This document shows, piece by piece, positions 35,521 through 47,091 of a stretch of 64,000 nucleotides of DNA. The DNA is from Fragilaria radians (lineage: Eukaryota > Bacillariophyta > Fragilariophyceae > Fragilariales > Fragilariaceae). Position 1 is the stretch's first letter; the number at the start of each line of letters is the position of its first letter. The notes below the pieces were generated by a model that did not search any database, had not been told where the DNA came from, and saw only the letters and a list, made by a program, of their open reading frames with translations. The position numbers and the translations under genes were made by a program. The stretch covers positions 35,325-99,324 of the forward strand of contig CAAAJI010000021.1 in the NCBI GenBank assembly GCA_900642245.1, in the 5' to 3' direction.

Positions 35521-35602
35521 ATCACATTGTGTGATCTACGTTGTAATGACCCCGCTCTCGATTTCTGGTTGGAACGGGGTGAATATTTGTACATATATAA
35601 AA
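35521..35602 (+). promoter_or_regulatory. Promoter with two dyads and TATA box
   Basis: A perfect inverted repeat ATCACA-TTG-TGTGAT (35521-35535), a second ACCCCG/CGGGGT pair (35549-35554 with 35575-35580), and a TATATAAAA box (35594-35602) lie in order 117-198 bp before the ATG of the next gene. The dyads look like binding sites of dimeric factors; none is identified. Confidence 0.45.
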
Positions 35603-35718
35603 CTTTTCATAGAAGCAGATAGCGCCTTGACAAGCATTTCTCTTTGAGAACGAGGCTGAGCAATACGAGGCCTCACTTATCCTCTGTAATCAATACATTT
35701 CATCTTAAACTAGGGAAA

Positions 35719-36381
35719 ATGACAAAGTCATCCAATCCATCTCGATTTTCTTCCTTGCATTTGGTAGATGAGAAATGCTATTCCGATGACAACTTCTTCT
35801 CTTCAACAAATAATAACGACATCATTGGAGAACAAGCTGCTGTCAGTACGTCATCGAAAGGACTGAATGAGCAATCAGGGAAGTTGAACAATGAAGATCA
35901 AGACCAATTTAACGCATCAATGGCATTCAACGAATTGTTCAACCCTAGCGCCGTACCTCAAACTGAAAAGAGGCGGTGTGGTTTCTGGAAGAAAACTTTG
36001 AAACGAGAAGAGAGCCCTGTCCGATCAATCCTGAAGAGGGGCAATTCACTCTCTCAGCCGAGAAGCGACTTCCAGAGAAGTAAACACCTTAGTTTTGCAC
36101 TTAGCCCAACTTTTATATCGGATACTCAACCTCACACTAAGATTCCATCTGATTCCGTCACAAATGAGAGCGGCATTTCTCTAGACGGAGAAGAACTCTT
36201 TGATATCGAAGAGTCTACGGCATCTTTGCGCCTGAGTGACATCACTCAAGATTCTCCTTCACGAAGAAATAGTTTGACACAATTCAAAGCAAAATCTTCC
36301 TTAGGATTCGATGAGCGTTTTGTTGGTTTGCATGAGTCAGATTTAGGATCTATTGGTAACTTCAGTTGGTCCAGCATTTAA
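35719..36381 (+). CDS. Small disordered protein with PP1 docking motifs
   Basis: 220 residues from the first ATG (35719). Upstream in-frame codons have no ATG. The protein is Ser-rich and looks disordered, with no membrane segment. In the middle it has SPVRSILKRGNSLS followed 10-15 residues later by KHLSFA. The SILK box ([GS]IL[RK]) and the RVxF box are the two classical docking motifs of protein phosphatase 1 regulators, and SILK comes first in known cases. Here the RVxF core has Leu at the Val/Ile position, a weaker but used form. Ser/Thr-Pro and basic Ser sites around both motifs would allow control by kinases. I infer a PP1 regulatory or inhibitor subunit; no family name is known to me. 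Confidence 0.6.
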   Translation: MTKSSNPSRFSSLHLVDEKCYSDDNFFSSTNNNDIIGEQAAVSTSSKGLNEQSGKLNNEDQDQFNASMAFNELFNPSAVPQTEKRRCGFWKKTLKREESPVRSILKRGNSLSQPRSDFQRSKHLSFALSPTFISDTQPHTKIPSDSVTNESGISLDGEELFDIEESTASLRLSDITQDSPSRRNSLTQFKAKSSLGFDERFVGLHESDLGSIGNFSWSSI

Positions 36382-39300
36382 GATTAAGCAGATAGTTTAA
36401 CGCTCTCGAGAGTTAGATGAACTAATATTCTCGGAGTTGAACAACGCAAACGAAGAATTTTTCTTCACAAATCTGCTTGATCCAGCAACTGGAATGTAAT
36501 TCCAGAGAAATATACACTACGATAAAACGGATTGGAAGACGTCTTTCACTTTCGAAAATTCATGTGGAGTCAACTTTTAAGCTGTTGACCTCCCACAATC
36601 AGTAAGAGCCATAAATCTGGTTAGAAATGTAATTCATATAGGTTAAATTGATGAATAAAATGACACGAAAAACACTGCATGTTGCTTGTGAGTTTTTGCA
36701 CTAATCGCATCTGCATTGTTACTTCTGAGGTTAGAATATGGAAACTAGTTCCAATGCATATTTCTCTATCTGTTTCTTTATGTATTGACGATTCTACATC
36801 ATTTGATTCAAGTATATTGCAAAAGTAGACTTGTCCTTTAAGCTATATGCATTCTTCTATCATGTAACAAGTATTCCTGATATCTTTGAAACATTTTCAC
36901 TGACTGATCGCAATGTACTTCAATGTATGACCTTGAAATAAAGCATGATTCACATGTTAAGATTGCAAATGAATTTAATTATTGCCTTTTGATGTATTGT
37001 GGAGTGTGGAGAAAAGATTCAATTACTACTGAAAGGAAATATCAATATTACGAGTCGTTATCAGTCTACTTTAACGGTGACTTCCAATACTGCAAGTCAA
37101 AGTTAAAAAATGTTAGACCACTATGCCTATTTTATTGCCATCATGGGCAAGGAGGGTTGTCCTGATTTCATGGTACCTGAGAAATCATCAGCATGGTCTT
37201 GGACTCTATCATCCTTGAGTCATTGGCAACCCCTGATCTGCAGGCTTTAGTAGTGGGCTTCCTGTGTGTCTACCTAAACAGAGACTCTGTAAAAAATGTC
37301 AGTAGATCTTGATTTCTGATACGTTTTCCTTGACAAAGTACCTTCCATATAAATTACTGCTAGCCCTAGTTTCCTCGAATTAAGTTGACAGTCTCTCCAA
37401 AACAATACTTGAAGTTCCTTTTATGACCAAAAAGGAATGTCCATTCCTCCTTAAGGCTCTTGAGTGTCCTGTTGTGACTTAAAATCAAAAGCTTCAAACA
37501 AAATATAGAAGACAACTAGAACCTGTCTGACTTACTATTCAATGTTGAATTTGAAGAGACAGCTTTAGCTTTGTGCAGAAAAGTAGAAAAACCAATAAAA
37601 CCGCCGGAAATGAAACTCAAGCACAGGGGTCTGAACCAGATTACAAAAACAAGATACTACTTAACTGGGCCCCTTAGGGAGGGTAACCGATAGCGTATGT
37701 ACTCAAGAAGACGTTAATTGTGGATTGAGTGAAGTCCAGTTCTTGTGACTGTACATCATAGATAAATGTGGATTCCAATGCCACCTGCTTTAAGCGATTT
37801 AGTTCTGGTAGCTTCTCACCCGAAGTTGTGGAGTGTTGTCCGACTTCACGCTGGGATCCCCCAAGCTATCAAAATAGCTTCCACTTGCGTTCTACCCAGA
37901 ATTTCTTGTCTGTTTTGCGACCAAATTGTTCAAAGAAAATGCCGCAAGTGGAACTCCTTTTATTACGGCTTTTAAGGCCTCGTACGTGTCCCAGGTTCCA
38001 AAATCCCCGATTGGTATTCCACAGGCAGCTCAACAGGCCCTGAGCTTGCACTTTCACCAGGGATTTTAGATGTATTTCTCTACTGTGTATCTTGCTTCTC
38101 CAGCACAAAACAATGTTGATTTCACTCAATCAAAAGTAACAAACTAAAAGAAAACTCAAAGTGATCAATTCAAGTTCAAGAATCACCCCCACCCATACAC
38201 GTACATCCAAACAAGTAACAATCAATTCAGATTTATCTTTTGGTACCTTTGTTGCATTTGGAATTTTCTGGGTCCAGATATTCTAGCCAGAAAGCATTGG
38301 TTTTATTACCTTTGAACTATCGGTTTGACTGAAATTCCTCAATTCCAATTGCAGACTTACAATTTTGAGCCTAGTAAATTCCTAAATCAATTTGTGGAAA
38401 ATTACAACGCATCATAGAATTATACGTAGGACATAATGGAGATATTCTGACGTATTATAAATAGAAGAATGGTAAAATAATTCCGAATCATTCATTACAT
38501 TGCACATTAAACTTCCAAAATAGTCAAGTATTCAATAGCGAGAGATAAGAGTTTCTTCGAAATTCTCGATTCATTGCTATACATTCCCCACCATTTTATC
38601 CATATCAAGGAGAACCTCATGCAGAGGGCTTGCACTTGAGAACTATCTAGAGAAACCGCTGCTTCCCTTGTTTTCCAAAAACCATGTCATCCACTCGGTT
38701 CAAGCTGAAATCATTTAGTTACTGGATCAGATAAAATTGAGTTATCATGTGAAGGGGGCATGCACTATTTTCCTTGAAGAAATTTAGGCCTTCAAGCGAT
38801 TAGCAAGTATACAAATAGATTAAATAGATATGAATCAATAAAGAATAGATAGTCTAGAAACGGACATCACAAGGATAACCTCAATATTGTGCATGGTTGC
38901 TCTATCAGCAAAGCCAAACGTTAAAAAGGGTTGCTCCAAAGTTGAAACGAAGCTGAGTGGATTCATTGAAATGATACAAGACAGATCAGTATTGGTGACG
39001 GAAGTAATATGGTAATCAAACAAACTAGAAAGTGGCAAGGTATGATCACAGACAAGCCTGGAAAGCAGCAGTAGATGACTTAAGATGAATCTTGCAATGT
39101 TCCTGAGTTAAAACATAACCTAATGTCATTGGCAAAGCACTAAAAAATGGATGGGTATTGTCTGGAAACAATCCACAATTATCACTGAGAAGTAAGAAAA
39201 TACATTCAAGCAACAGGCTCATCTTTGGAATTGATATAGCCTCGCAAAGTATCATGTCATGGCTGTGGAAGACCGAAAGGAGGTAACCATAAAGCTCAGT

Positions 39301-39477
39301 GCTAGGACATGTTAACTTGCATGAAACAATCGAAACAACAAAGTAGAATGGTTATACTATCAAAGACTGGAATGAAGGATGTCATATTGAAAAGGCTAAG
39401 AGAAAGATGATGAACAAGGAATCTAGACCCAAGTCTACCATTGCAGGAGAAGGGCTGATGATTGACATAGTCATGCT
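36382..39477. other. Intergenic region with a possible decayed coding remnant
   Basis: No clear gene. At about 37756-38129 (minus) all three frames are open for 30-85 codons and one reads GDFGTWDTYEALKAVIKG-like protein before a TAG, which might be a decayed gene. At 39250-39477 poor frames may be the upstream end of the copia remnant that follows. Confidence 0.4.
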
Positions 39478-40621
39478 GGAAAGTATTTGCTACTTGTCGT
39501 GGATGAAGCAACAAGTATGAAATGGTCATTCTTCTTAACCAACAAAAACATGCAAGCCATGTTACTATTAGACTGTATCAAATGCAAGTTTACCAGAAGA
39601 TAGTAACGCATATCAGATGTGACAATGCTGGAGAAAACATCAGTCTGGAGAACCTGTTGCATAAAGAAGGTCTTGGAAATACCTTCAAATACTCAGCAAG
39701 ATCAACACCTAAACAGAATGGGAAGGTGGAGCTAGCATTGGCAGCATTATATGGCAGCATGAGAGCCGTGATGTTGACTGGAGGAATGGATTTGGACCAA
39801 AGGGCAGAGTTGTGGGTATAGCTTGCAGCAGCACCAACAAAATTGAGCCACATAAAAGATTCTACAACAATCCAATGGAATATACATGTCTATATCATTA
39901 GAGAACTTTCAAAGAAGTTGGAGTTGTTACTGAAAAGTTCGCTCCCACAATAAAATCAAAACTTGTGGATCCGGGACTGTTGCGTGTTTTTGTTGGACAT
40001 ACAATGGATCATGCTGGAAACGTATACAGAATGATAAACATGAAAATTGGAAGAGCATTATTCACAAGAGACTTTCAATGGACAAACATTCATTGGAGAG
40101 CTAAAAATGCCAGATAATATTTCATAGATATTGCTCCAGCAAAACAAACAGATGTAGCTGCTAAGTCTCCAGAGGTTGAGAGTGACAGTCAAACTGAATT
40201 GAACATGACTAATGATATTAACGAGAAGAAAGTATAAAAGGTCATTTGATGAAAAAGAGCTGAAAGAACTCTGAGAGGATAATAAGTGAAGTACAGGAAG
40301 TGTCTCTTCATAAAGGGTGATGTAGCTAAGAAGCCAAATGAGGAACCAACCACTTTTGAGGATGTTTGGTACCATAATATTGAACGCAAGAAATGGTTGG
40401 GTGCAATCAACTTGGAGATTAATCAGATGATGAAAAATGAAGTATAGAACAGGAAGGGATAACCTGAATTGCCAAATGGAAGAAAATGAATTGGAACAAG
40501 ATGGATATTGAAGAGCAAGAAAGACAGAGTTTATCGTGCAAGATTGGAAGCAAAGGGTTACAATGAACAAACAGGAGTTGACTTTGACGACAACTACGCA
40601 CCTGTGTTAAATGAACTCACA
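39478..40621 (+). mobile_element. Ty1/copia remnant (integrase to start of RT)
   Basis: Plus strand. It starts within the integrase core (LLVVDEATSMKWSFFL), then VTHIRCDNAGEN with the second catalytic Asp, then QNGKVELALAALYG with the Glu. The post-integrase region LRVFVGHTMDHAGNVYRM is followed by the start of reverse transcriptase: EPTTFEDVWYHNIERKKW, TRWILKSKKD and GVDFDDNYAPVLNELT, where it stops at 40621. Stops and frameshifts lie between these blocks. No YxDD box, RNase H or LTR remains. It is a truncated, long-dead copy. Confidence 0.85.
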
Positions 40622-41302
40622 TGACAACTCTTTTCTCTTTAGTATATAAAATCTCATTTTGAAAGTTAAGTGCCATGGCACTATTGAGTCTTTTCGTCGT
40701 ATCACATTTCCTTGAAATGATCGTTAGGAAGTTTACCTGATCAAGTTATTTGGTCTAGTTGAAAGATTAACTATGTGCTGATCCTAAAAATTCCACTTTG
40801 GTGCTTGATCACGTAACAACTTCAGACGACTCCATGAATTGTATCCTACTTGATCATCAGACTTGATGGAAATATCCCTTGCAATGGCATAACCCTTTCT
40901 GGATACAAAATTGATTTCAGTACTTTGAAACATTTCATGGTCACACAGAGTCTTACGTTACACAAACGGATTCATGTTGTCATGATGCCAATGTCACCTT
41001 TATTGTAAGCTTACATGAAAATGTATGTATATTGTTAATGCCAACTGATGGACGCAAAGGCAATCCAGATGAAACGCGCGCAGTTCAAATTCCAAAGCAT
41101 CGACACAGGGACGTAAACACCACTTGTAAGCAACATATATAAATTTGGTATTATTTTTATATTGATAGAAATTTCAACGCTCGATAAGATAATTAGAGTC
41201 GGCTTAATTCATTTCGACGTTAAAAATGGACCGTTGGATTTAGTCGTAGCATCTTTGCCCTTTGTGTAATATTTTGCTCAAAGATTGGACGGTTTACCCA
41301 AA
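40622..41302. other. Intergenic spacer
   Basis: No coding or repeat signal found; holds the promoter side of the eight-TM gene. Confidence 0.5.
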
Positions 41303-42338
41303 ATGACAGAGATCAATTCCGAGACTGGTGAGGTCGTTAACAATGGTCGCACCACACGCTTTAGTATGTGGACAGCATTCTTATTCTTCTCTACAATCAC
41401 AATGATCGCTTCTGTGGAAGAGGTGAGTTTTATAGCCTTCCTTGTAAAAACAAAGTCCCTCATTATGCCGGCTAAAAAACCTTTTCTCCTTCCCACAGAA
41501 AAAAAAGAATATCTCTACAGATTCCGGCGTGGTGCGAAATCAAGGGTGGGCTGTTGCTTGTTCTGCGATAACCTTTGCGATCACATTTATCGTAGTTGCT
41601 ATGCATCTCCATCCGACGACGAGTTCGTTTTGCGTCGGAACAAAGATTGAAGGTGTCATCATTGTGGTCCTAACGGCATTTTGGGCGGGAACCGTATCTG
41701 TCGTTTCCGATGCTCGAAATGGTCTCGCTGTAAGCTCTAGGGATGGAGCCATAACCAATGGGAATCTTTACTACTTCTCGTGGGCGGGCTTTGTCTGTTC
41801 GATAATGTTGATTGTTTCATATCTACGTGTCTGTTTCGGCGTTGACTTGGCAAGCGAAATTAGGAATAGGTCTGCTCGACTTACTCAATGGTCTGCATTA
41901 CTAGCAGCGCAATTGATTGTTCTCGGTGCTTCTGCAAACATATTCGATCAAGATTGTTCTCCAAGAAACAATACAGCAACATTTTGCTCCCGAACGACTT
42001 ATGGCATTGCTCTTGGGGCAATAGGCACCGCCTTCGCCCTTGTCGTCGTTGGAATGAAGATTGTTACAGCCTCAGTATCATTTTTGTTTGAAGCAGTTGT
42101 TGCCTTTATCCTAGCCGTTATGAATGGATTTGGTGTTGCCTTTTTGACGTCATCGGAAGGACCAGGGTCAGCATTAGGCAATCTTTACTACTTTAGTTGG
42201 TTGAGTCTCATTTCCTCCGCAATGTTGACTGCCTCTTGCTTTGAAACATATAAAAGTACCTCAGAAGGTCATTCACCCGGAACTGAGTCAAATACCAGAG
42301 AAACAACTCACGACAGTGTCTTAGAAGACCAGATTTAA
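41303..42338 (+). CDS. Eight-TM membrane protein of two related four-TM halves
   Basis: Exons 41303-41422 and 41499-42338 are joined over a 76-bp intron (GTGAGT ... CCACAG), phase 0, giving 319 residues. The helices are about 22-40, 52-73, 80-102, 112-137, 150-171, 186-208, 211-235 and 250-272. Helices 4 and 8 carry the same motif, GNLYYFSW, each after a short Gly/Asn-rich loop, so the protein is a tandem of two four-helix units. No transporter or receptor signature is known to me for this arrangement. The start lacks a cleavable signal. The C-tail is Ser/Thr/Glu-rich and polar. The role is unknown; a lineage family of tetraspan-type membrane proteins is likely. Confidence 0.75.
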
Positions 42339-43170
42339 TATTTATACGGTTTAAAACAGATTAAGTTATAAATTTGTTCTGAGATATTAGAGTGATTTCC
42401 AAAAATACAGTATATGAGCTAAAGAAACTGTAGGCAGTGAGATTAAAGCGTAAGCGTCATTTACGATTAAGATGTAAATAAAAAAAATCTCTGAACGTTG
42501 CATAAATTAGATATTTAGTAACTTGAAAAAGAATAAAAGGCTACAAAGACGAATGAAAATTGATGTGTCTCTGACACAGTTGGAGGCGGTCAGATTGGAC
42601 AGTTATCCATCAAATCACTCCAACATAGGGAAAGCAAGTTCAAACTGTAACCTTAAGTCTGCAATAGCATGTGCAGTATCAAAGTTTGATTATTTCTATT
42701 GTTCAATCTTGTATTCAAATCTTGTAGGGAATTGGACCACAGCACTCTGTGTTGAGTAGTCACAATAGGAAATTATTATAATTGGATCTTTACTTCATTT
42801 TTGAATGGTTTAGAGTTGACAAGATTCGAATGATTTGAATCAAAGCAATTTGTCCAAATTTGTTATTGTAGTCCTGGAAACAGTAGGGGCATCTTTTATT
42901 CTGATGCTCCATGCCTTTATTCATATTTCCTTTTGTGTTAACACGGACGTATTCTCCTTTTGACACTGTTACGAATAGATGTACGGAATCGTGAAGTGAT
43001 AATCTTATGGAAAAAATGGAATTCCTGATACAAAAATCTTGATTCTGTGCGCGCGTCGTCCATTCAGTGGTGCAAGATCTTACTGTCGATTTGTTGTATC
43101 GTCACTCTCTTTTTTCATTGTTCTGTTTAGTTTGTGAAAACAGAACGATGCTACGAACGAAATCTTGGCT
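42339..43170. other. Intergenic spacer
   Basis: No gene; a short plus frame at 42523-42759 has no motif. Confidence 0.55.
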
Positions 43171-44691
43171 ATGGTCACAATTCTGATAAGCAAAGTAGCT
43201 TTAAAAGCAGCTACCTTTCCATACCGATGGAACATGAAAATAATTCGCGCTCTCTCTGACTATTCGACGAATGAAGGGTTGGTCGTTGGAGTTTGGGTAT
43301 TTGCCAGACATGGTGATCGCACTCCCTCTCGTTCACTTTGTCCTCCTGAATGGAAAGAACATGAATCCATGTTTTGGCGAACCAAACTACCGACTCCAGA
43401 TCCAGTTTCTGTTTTGAAGACTTTCTCGGAAAACTTTCCTCTGGACATTCATCCATCGAATCAAGGCAAATTTATTGATGTCAATCGAAGACCCTACGGT
43501 TATTTAACCTATCTGGGGATGGAGCAGCTCCAAACAAGCGGTAGAAGATTTGCAATTCGATACGACCGTCACGGACATCATTGTAAAAGAGAAGATGGTG
43601 ATCTTGTCAAGTCGTTTCTGGATTCATGGGACGTTCAAGCATTCTCAACGAATTATCTTCGCACTGTCTTATCTGTTCAATGCTTTCTGGATGGTCTCTT
43701 GGCCACATCTTCATACACTCCATGTTATAAAGACAGAATACTGCTTGAAGATATTGACGCCCTTTATGTTCCAGATCATTCGGACTTCTCTCATCCCAAG
43801 GATGGAATGGTTTCAATTGGTGTACGAGACAAAACAATTGATAAACTCAATGCATTTGATAGAAATCCAGCCCTGATCAAGCATTTGGTAACGCAGGTGG
43901 TCACATCTCCTGACTTTATCAAAACAGATTCTCAAGCCGCGCCACTCGCCGCTAGACTTGCGAACTATCTTCCAGGGCTAATGCGAGAGAATAGGCATAC
44001 CTTCGGGGGACCCTCGGGTATTAATTGGATAGAGGCTACTGACCATTTTGTTTGTCGCAGATCACATGCAATTCCCTTCTGCAAATTTTCCCAATTCGAA
44101 GGTGATCATGAAGCCGAAAGAACTCTGGAGGCTATGGAACAAAACACCTTGGCTCATAGAACATGGAGATTTCGGCAATGGTACCAAAGTCCTCCATTGT
44201 TAGCTGAGATAGCGACTCCAGCTCTAAGAGACATCTTGGAACAAATGCAAGCTACGCCTGGACTAGGAAATCAGGAACGGCATCCATTCGTCTTGTACGG
44301 TTGCCATGATGTTACGATTCTAGCCCTGTTGTATGCCATTGGAGCAGAATTCTTGGCTGACGAAAACAACGCGCGTTGGAGATTCTGGCCTGGTTATGGA
44401 ACAACCTTGGTTTTTGAACTAGTTCAAATTACCGATGACCTTGGAGCTATTACGCACGTTGTACGGGTGTTACTGAATGGAGTTCCTGTCAAGTCTGTAA
44501 ATTTGTTGAACAACTCAAACAGCTCACCAACAGAATACTTGGGCAAGGCACCTCTTAACTTGCTCTCCTTGGAAAACTTCGAACAGCTGATCACTGACCT
44601 GGAGGTTGCTGGAGGTATGCCACACACATTTGTTGAATCAGAGGGAGATTCCATTCCAAGCGGATCGGTCATCAAGGGTGAAACTGGATAA
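43171..44691 (+). CDS. Histidine acid phosphatase (clade 2)
   Basis: 506 residues from the ATG at 43171, one exon. The catalytic RHGDRTP motif is at residues 46-52 (nucleophile His47) and the proton-donor HD pair is at 379-380 in YGCHDVTILALLYAIG. This is the layout of the acid phosphatase/phytase branch of the histidine phosphatase superfamily (lysosomal/prostatic acid phosphatase, 2-phosphoxylose phosphatase). It would remove phosphate from a phosphomonoester through a phosphohistidine intermediate. The N-terminus is short and mildly hydrophobic (MVTILISKVALKAATF); secretion or membrane anchoring is possible but not clear. A different-frame ATG at 43148 precedes it. The substrate cannot be told from sequence. 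Confidence 0.88.
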   Translation: MVTILISKVALKAATFPYRWNMKIIRALSDYSTNEGLVVGVWVFARHGDRTPSRSLCPPEWKEHESMFWRTKLPTPDPVSVLKTFSENFPLDIHPSNQGKFIDVNRRPYGYLTYLGMEQLQTSGRRFAIRYDRHGHHCKREDGDLVKSFLDSWDVQAFSTNYLRTVLSVQCFLDGLLATSSYTPCYKDRILLEDIDALYVPDHSDFSHPKDGMVSIGVRDKTIDKLNAFDRNPALIKHLVTQVVTSPDFIKTDSQAAPLAARLANYLPGLMRENRHTFGGPSGINWIEATDHFVCRRSHAIPFCKFSQFEGDHEAERTLEAMEQNTLAHRTWRFRQWYQSPPLLAEIATPALRDILEQMQATPGLGNQERHPFVLYGCHDVTILALLYAIGAEFLADENNARWRFWPGYGTTLVFELVQITDDLGAITHVVRVLLNGVPVKSVNLLNNSNSSPTEYLGKAPLNLLSLENFEQLITDLEVAGGMPHTFVESEGDSIPSGSVIKGETG

Positions 44692-45489
44692 AATTACGTG
44701 TCAGTTAATTATAGACGTACACTAAATGTAGAAATCAATAACGTGATGGAAAATCGATCGTATCTCTTACTTCCTTGCATTAAGAAGAATAGTCAAAAGT
44801 AAATAGAGCTTTTGCGCCCTATTGTTATACAACTTAGCAACAAAGATTTTGAATGCGTTAATGAAGCATTCTCTATTATATCACATCGTAACTAAATATC
44901 AATTTGTTCGTTACTATTGAAAAATGTTCTGCTTAGAAATTCACCTGGAAAACAGAGATACTGCTTAGTCATTTGAAGAAGCAATACGTAAAATTCATGA
45001 TGCACATCTTTCCTGATGCAGTGAAGCTAATTTGATGTAGACGTAACACAAGTGTCTACGTTAAAAAGTATACCCTATTTCTATATTGATCCCTGGCATA
45101 AAACCAATAATACCAATCCATCTTGCCATTCAATGGTACAAGCTCTATGGATACGTCTCATTGCTATGTTTTGATGTTGAGCTTACATCTTTTTCTTGCC
45201 TTTTATGATGTTTTTCATCTTCCCTTAGACGAAACATATTGGGTTGCTTTCGTATCATTGAAATCATGCCATAGCTCTACACGCAGTAGTGTGCCATTTT
45301 TTCCATCATTATTGATCATATATGACTTTTCTCTCGACTTTGGAATCTTGTCTCAAAGTTCATCCTTCTTGATACCTGTATAAAACATCTCAAAAGTACT
45401 TTTTTTCAAGTTGACAAATGTTTAGGGTTAGCATTAATGTGTCATCCTTATATCACGGAAATGGTTTATGTTTTTTCTAGTTTCAAGAA
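44692..45489. other. Intergenic spacer
   Basis: No gene recognised, and in particular no exonuclease domain upstream of the EXD2-like gene. Confidence 0.6.
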
Positions 45490-46539
45490 ATGGAAGGTCG
45501 ATTTATCAAACCTATTGTTATTTCAGCATTTGCAATTGCTGCGATTTACATTTTACGAAAACGAAAATCTAATGATAGAAATGTAAAGGATACAAGAGAG
45601 GGAAACACATCCAGAGGAGAGGACGAAATGCATGATTTTGACTTACCTCCTCACCTTTTACGAGAGATGAGCAAGGAACTACGGAGGAAGCAAAAGATAC
45701 CTTTCTTCACCATGAAGTCACCTATGTATGATAATATATTTATGCTAGATCCCCAGGGTAGTGTTCTTAGCACAATATCCAACAAAAAGGCAGCATGGTA
45801 TGTTTCTAGAGGGCTTGCGACATGGACAGACGAAACAAGGATTCAGTTAGTCTTTGAGCCGAGAGGTAGATCTAGTAGTCAAGATATTTATACAACAAGT
45901 CTGAAGTCAAATCAGTGTGTTGTTTGTGGGAACACAGGATCCTTGATGCGACATTACATCGTACCTTACACATACAGGGCTTTGTTGCCGGAAAAATATA
46001 AGAGTCATCAATCTCATGATATCGTCATAATTTGCCCGAAGTGCAATCTTCATTGTGAAAAATGTTACCATGAGTATCGTAAAGAATTGGAAGCCAGTCT
46101 CAGAACGGACCCAAATTCAGCGTCAATAACATTTGTTGACACGAAAAAACAACAAGTCCGAAGCGCTGGATTAGCGCTCTTACGATGGAAGGAAAAAATA
46201 CCGCCTGAGCGTTTAGAACAATACGACAAGCTCGTTAGAGAGCATTTAGGCTTGGAGCATAATTTGCCTTTAACATTGGAGCAACTTCAATGTGCTATCG
46301 ACGTGACCTACAGGATTCCTAATGAAAAATATATCTCAGGTGCTAGAATAGTGGTTGATCATTTGATGGAAGGTGGACATGATCGCATTACTGAATTTAT
46401 TAAGGAATGGAGAAAGTTTTTCATTCAGAGTTTAAGCCCTACACACCTTCCTACAGGGTGGAACGTGGATGCTCCAGTGGCTTGCGAAAATCACAAAGTA
46501 AAGGGAAATACATGTCCAAGCATCATGAGAGATACCTAA
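45490..46539 (+). CDS. EXD2 C-terminal-like membrane-anchored protein
   Basis: 349 residues, one exon. It has an N-terminal TM anchor (residues 7-22) followed by KRK. The rest lines up by pattern with the part of EXD2 that follows its 3'-5' exonuclease domain: PMYDNIFMLDPQG, KKAAWYVSRGLA, FEPRGR, a CVVCG ... HYIVPYTYRALLPEKYKSH (broken here by a dot) ... SHDIVIICPKC zinc/HNH-like unit, VRSAGLALL, and the closing FFIQSLSPTHLPTGW. Animal EXD2 is a nuclease tied to DNA repair and the mitochondrial outer membrane through an N-terminal TM. Here the DEDD exonuclease is absent and only the TM and the C-terminal unit remain. It may have nuclease activity of its own or bind RNA/DNA; this is inference. 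Confidence 0.75.
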   Translation: MEGRFIKPIVISAFAIAAIYILRKRKSNDRNVKDTREGNTSRGEDEMHDFDLPPHLLREMSKELRRKQKIPFFTMKSPMYDNIFMLDPQGSVLSTISNKKAAWYVSRGLATWTDETRIQLVFEPRGRSSSQDIYTTSLKSNQCVVCGNTGSLMRHYIVPYTYRALLPEKYKSHQSHDIVIICPKCNLHCEKCYHEYRKELEASLRTDPNSASITFVDTKKQQVRSAGLALLRWKEKIPPERLEQYDKLVREHLGLEHNLPLTLEQLQCAIDVTYRIPNEKYISGARIVVDHLMEGGHDRITEFIKEWRKFFIQSLSPTHLPTGWNVDAPVACENHKVKGNTCPSIMRDT

Positions 46540-47091
46540 ATTGTTTTCTTCGGTTGTATTCCTATTTCCCAGAATGTATCCAGTTTGAAAACCGTAAACT
46601 CTTGAGTGAAATATAAAATGTCATTGCCAATATGAAGGATTTCCCTTTTGATCAAGGATCTACCTTACTTACCATTTGTGCATCTCCTGAAATCATTTAC
46701 TTTACGGAAAAGAGTGTTGTTTTTCTCTCAGATTAACTTCAGGAGAGAACTTAAACATCATCATGGTAACAAGGAAACTTAACTGCCATTGATGAGTACG
46801 ATTATTTCCTGAGTATTTTATTGCAAACTCCACTCTTCATGTGAGTAATCTTCAAATCAAAGGTTGCCTAAATAGTGCATTTGATATTGTTGCGAAGAAT
46901 ACCACGGGCAAACTGGAGATAGTAGCAATGCTCTATGTAGCCATTTCAGTTGATGATAAAAAAACTGTGTAGTCCTTTTTATTTTCGCTCTCAGCATATA
47001 TATCCTGCCCTCATCGAGGAAAAGGGGAGTGTAATATTTTGTATAGATAATATCTCCCTCTCCAATCACCTCTTTTGGCATGCTCGTCTTA
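46540..47091. other. Intergenic spacer
   Basis: No gene seen apart from the 3' end of the minus-strand decayed locus described next. Confidence 0.5.

Noticed and set aside
45123..45383. 86-codon frame before the EXD2-like gene
   Set aside because: Hydrophobic by AT/T-rich composition, no motif, and not an exonuclease domain.
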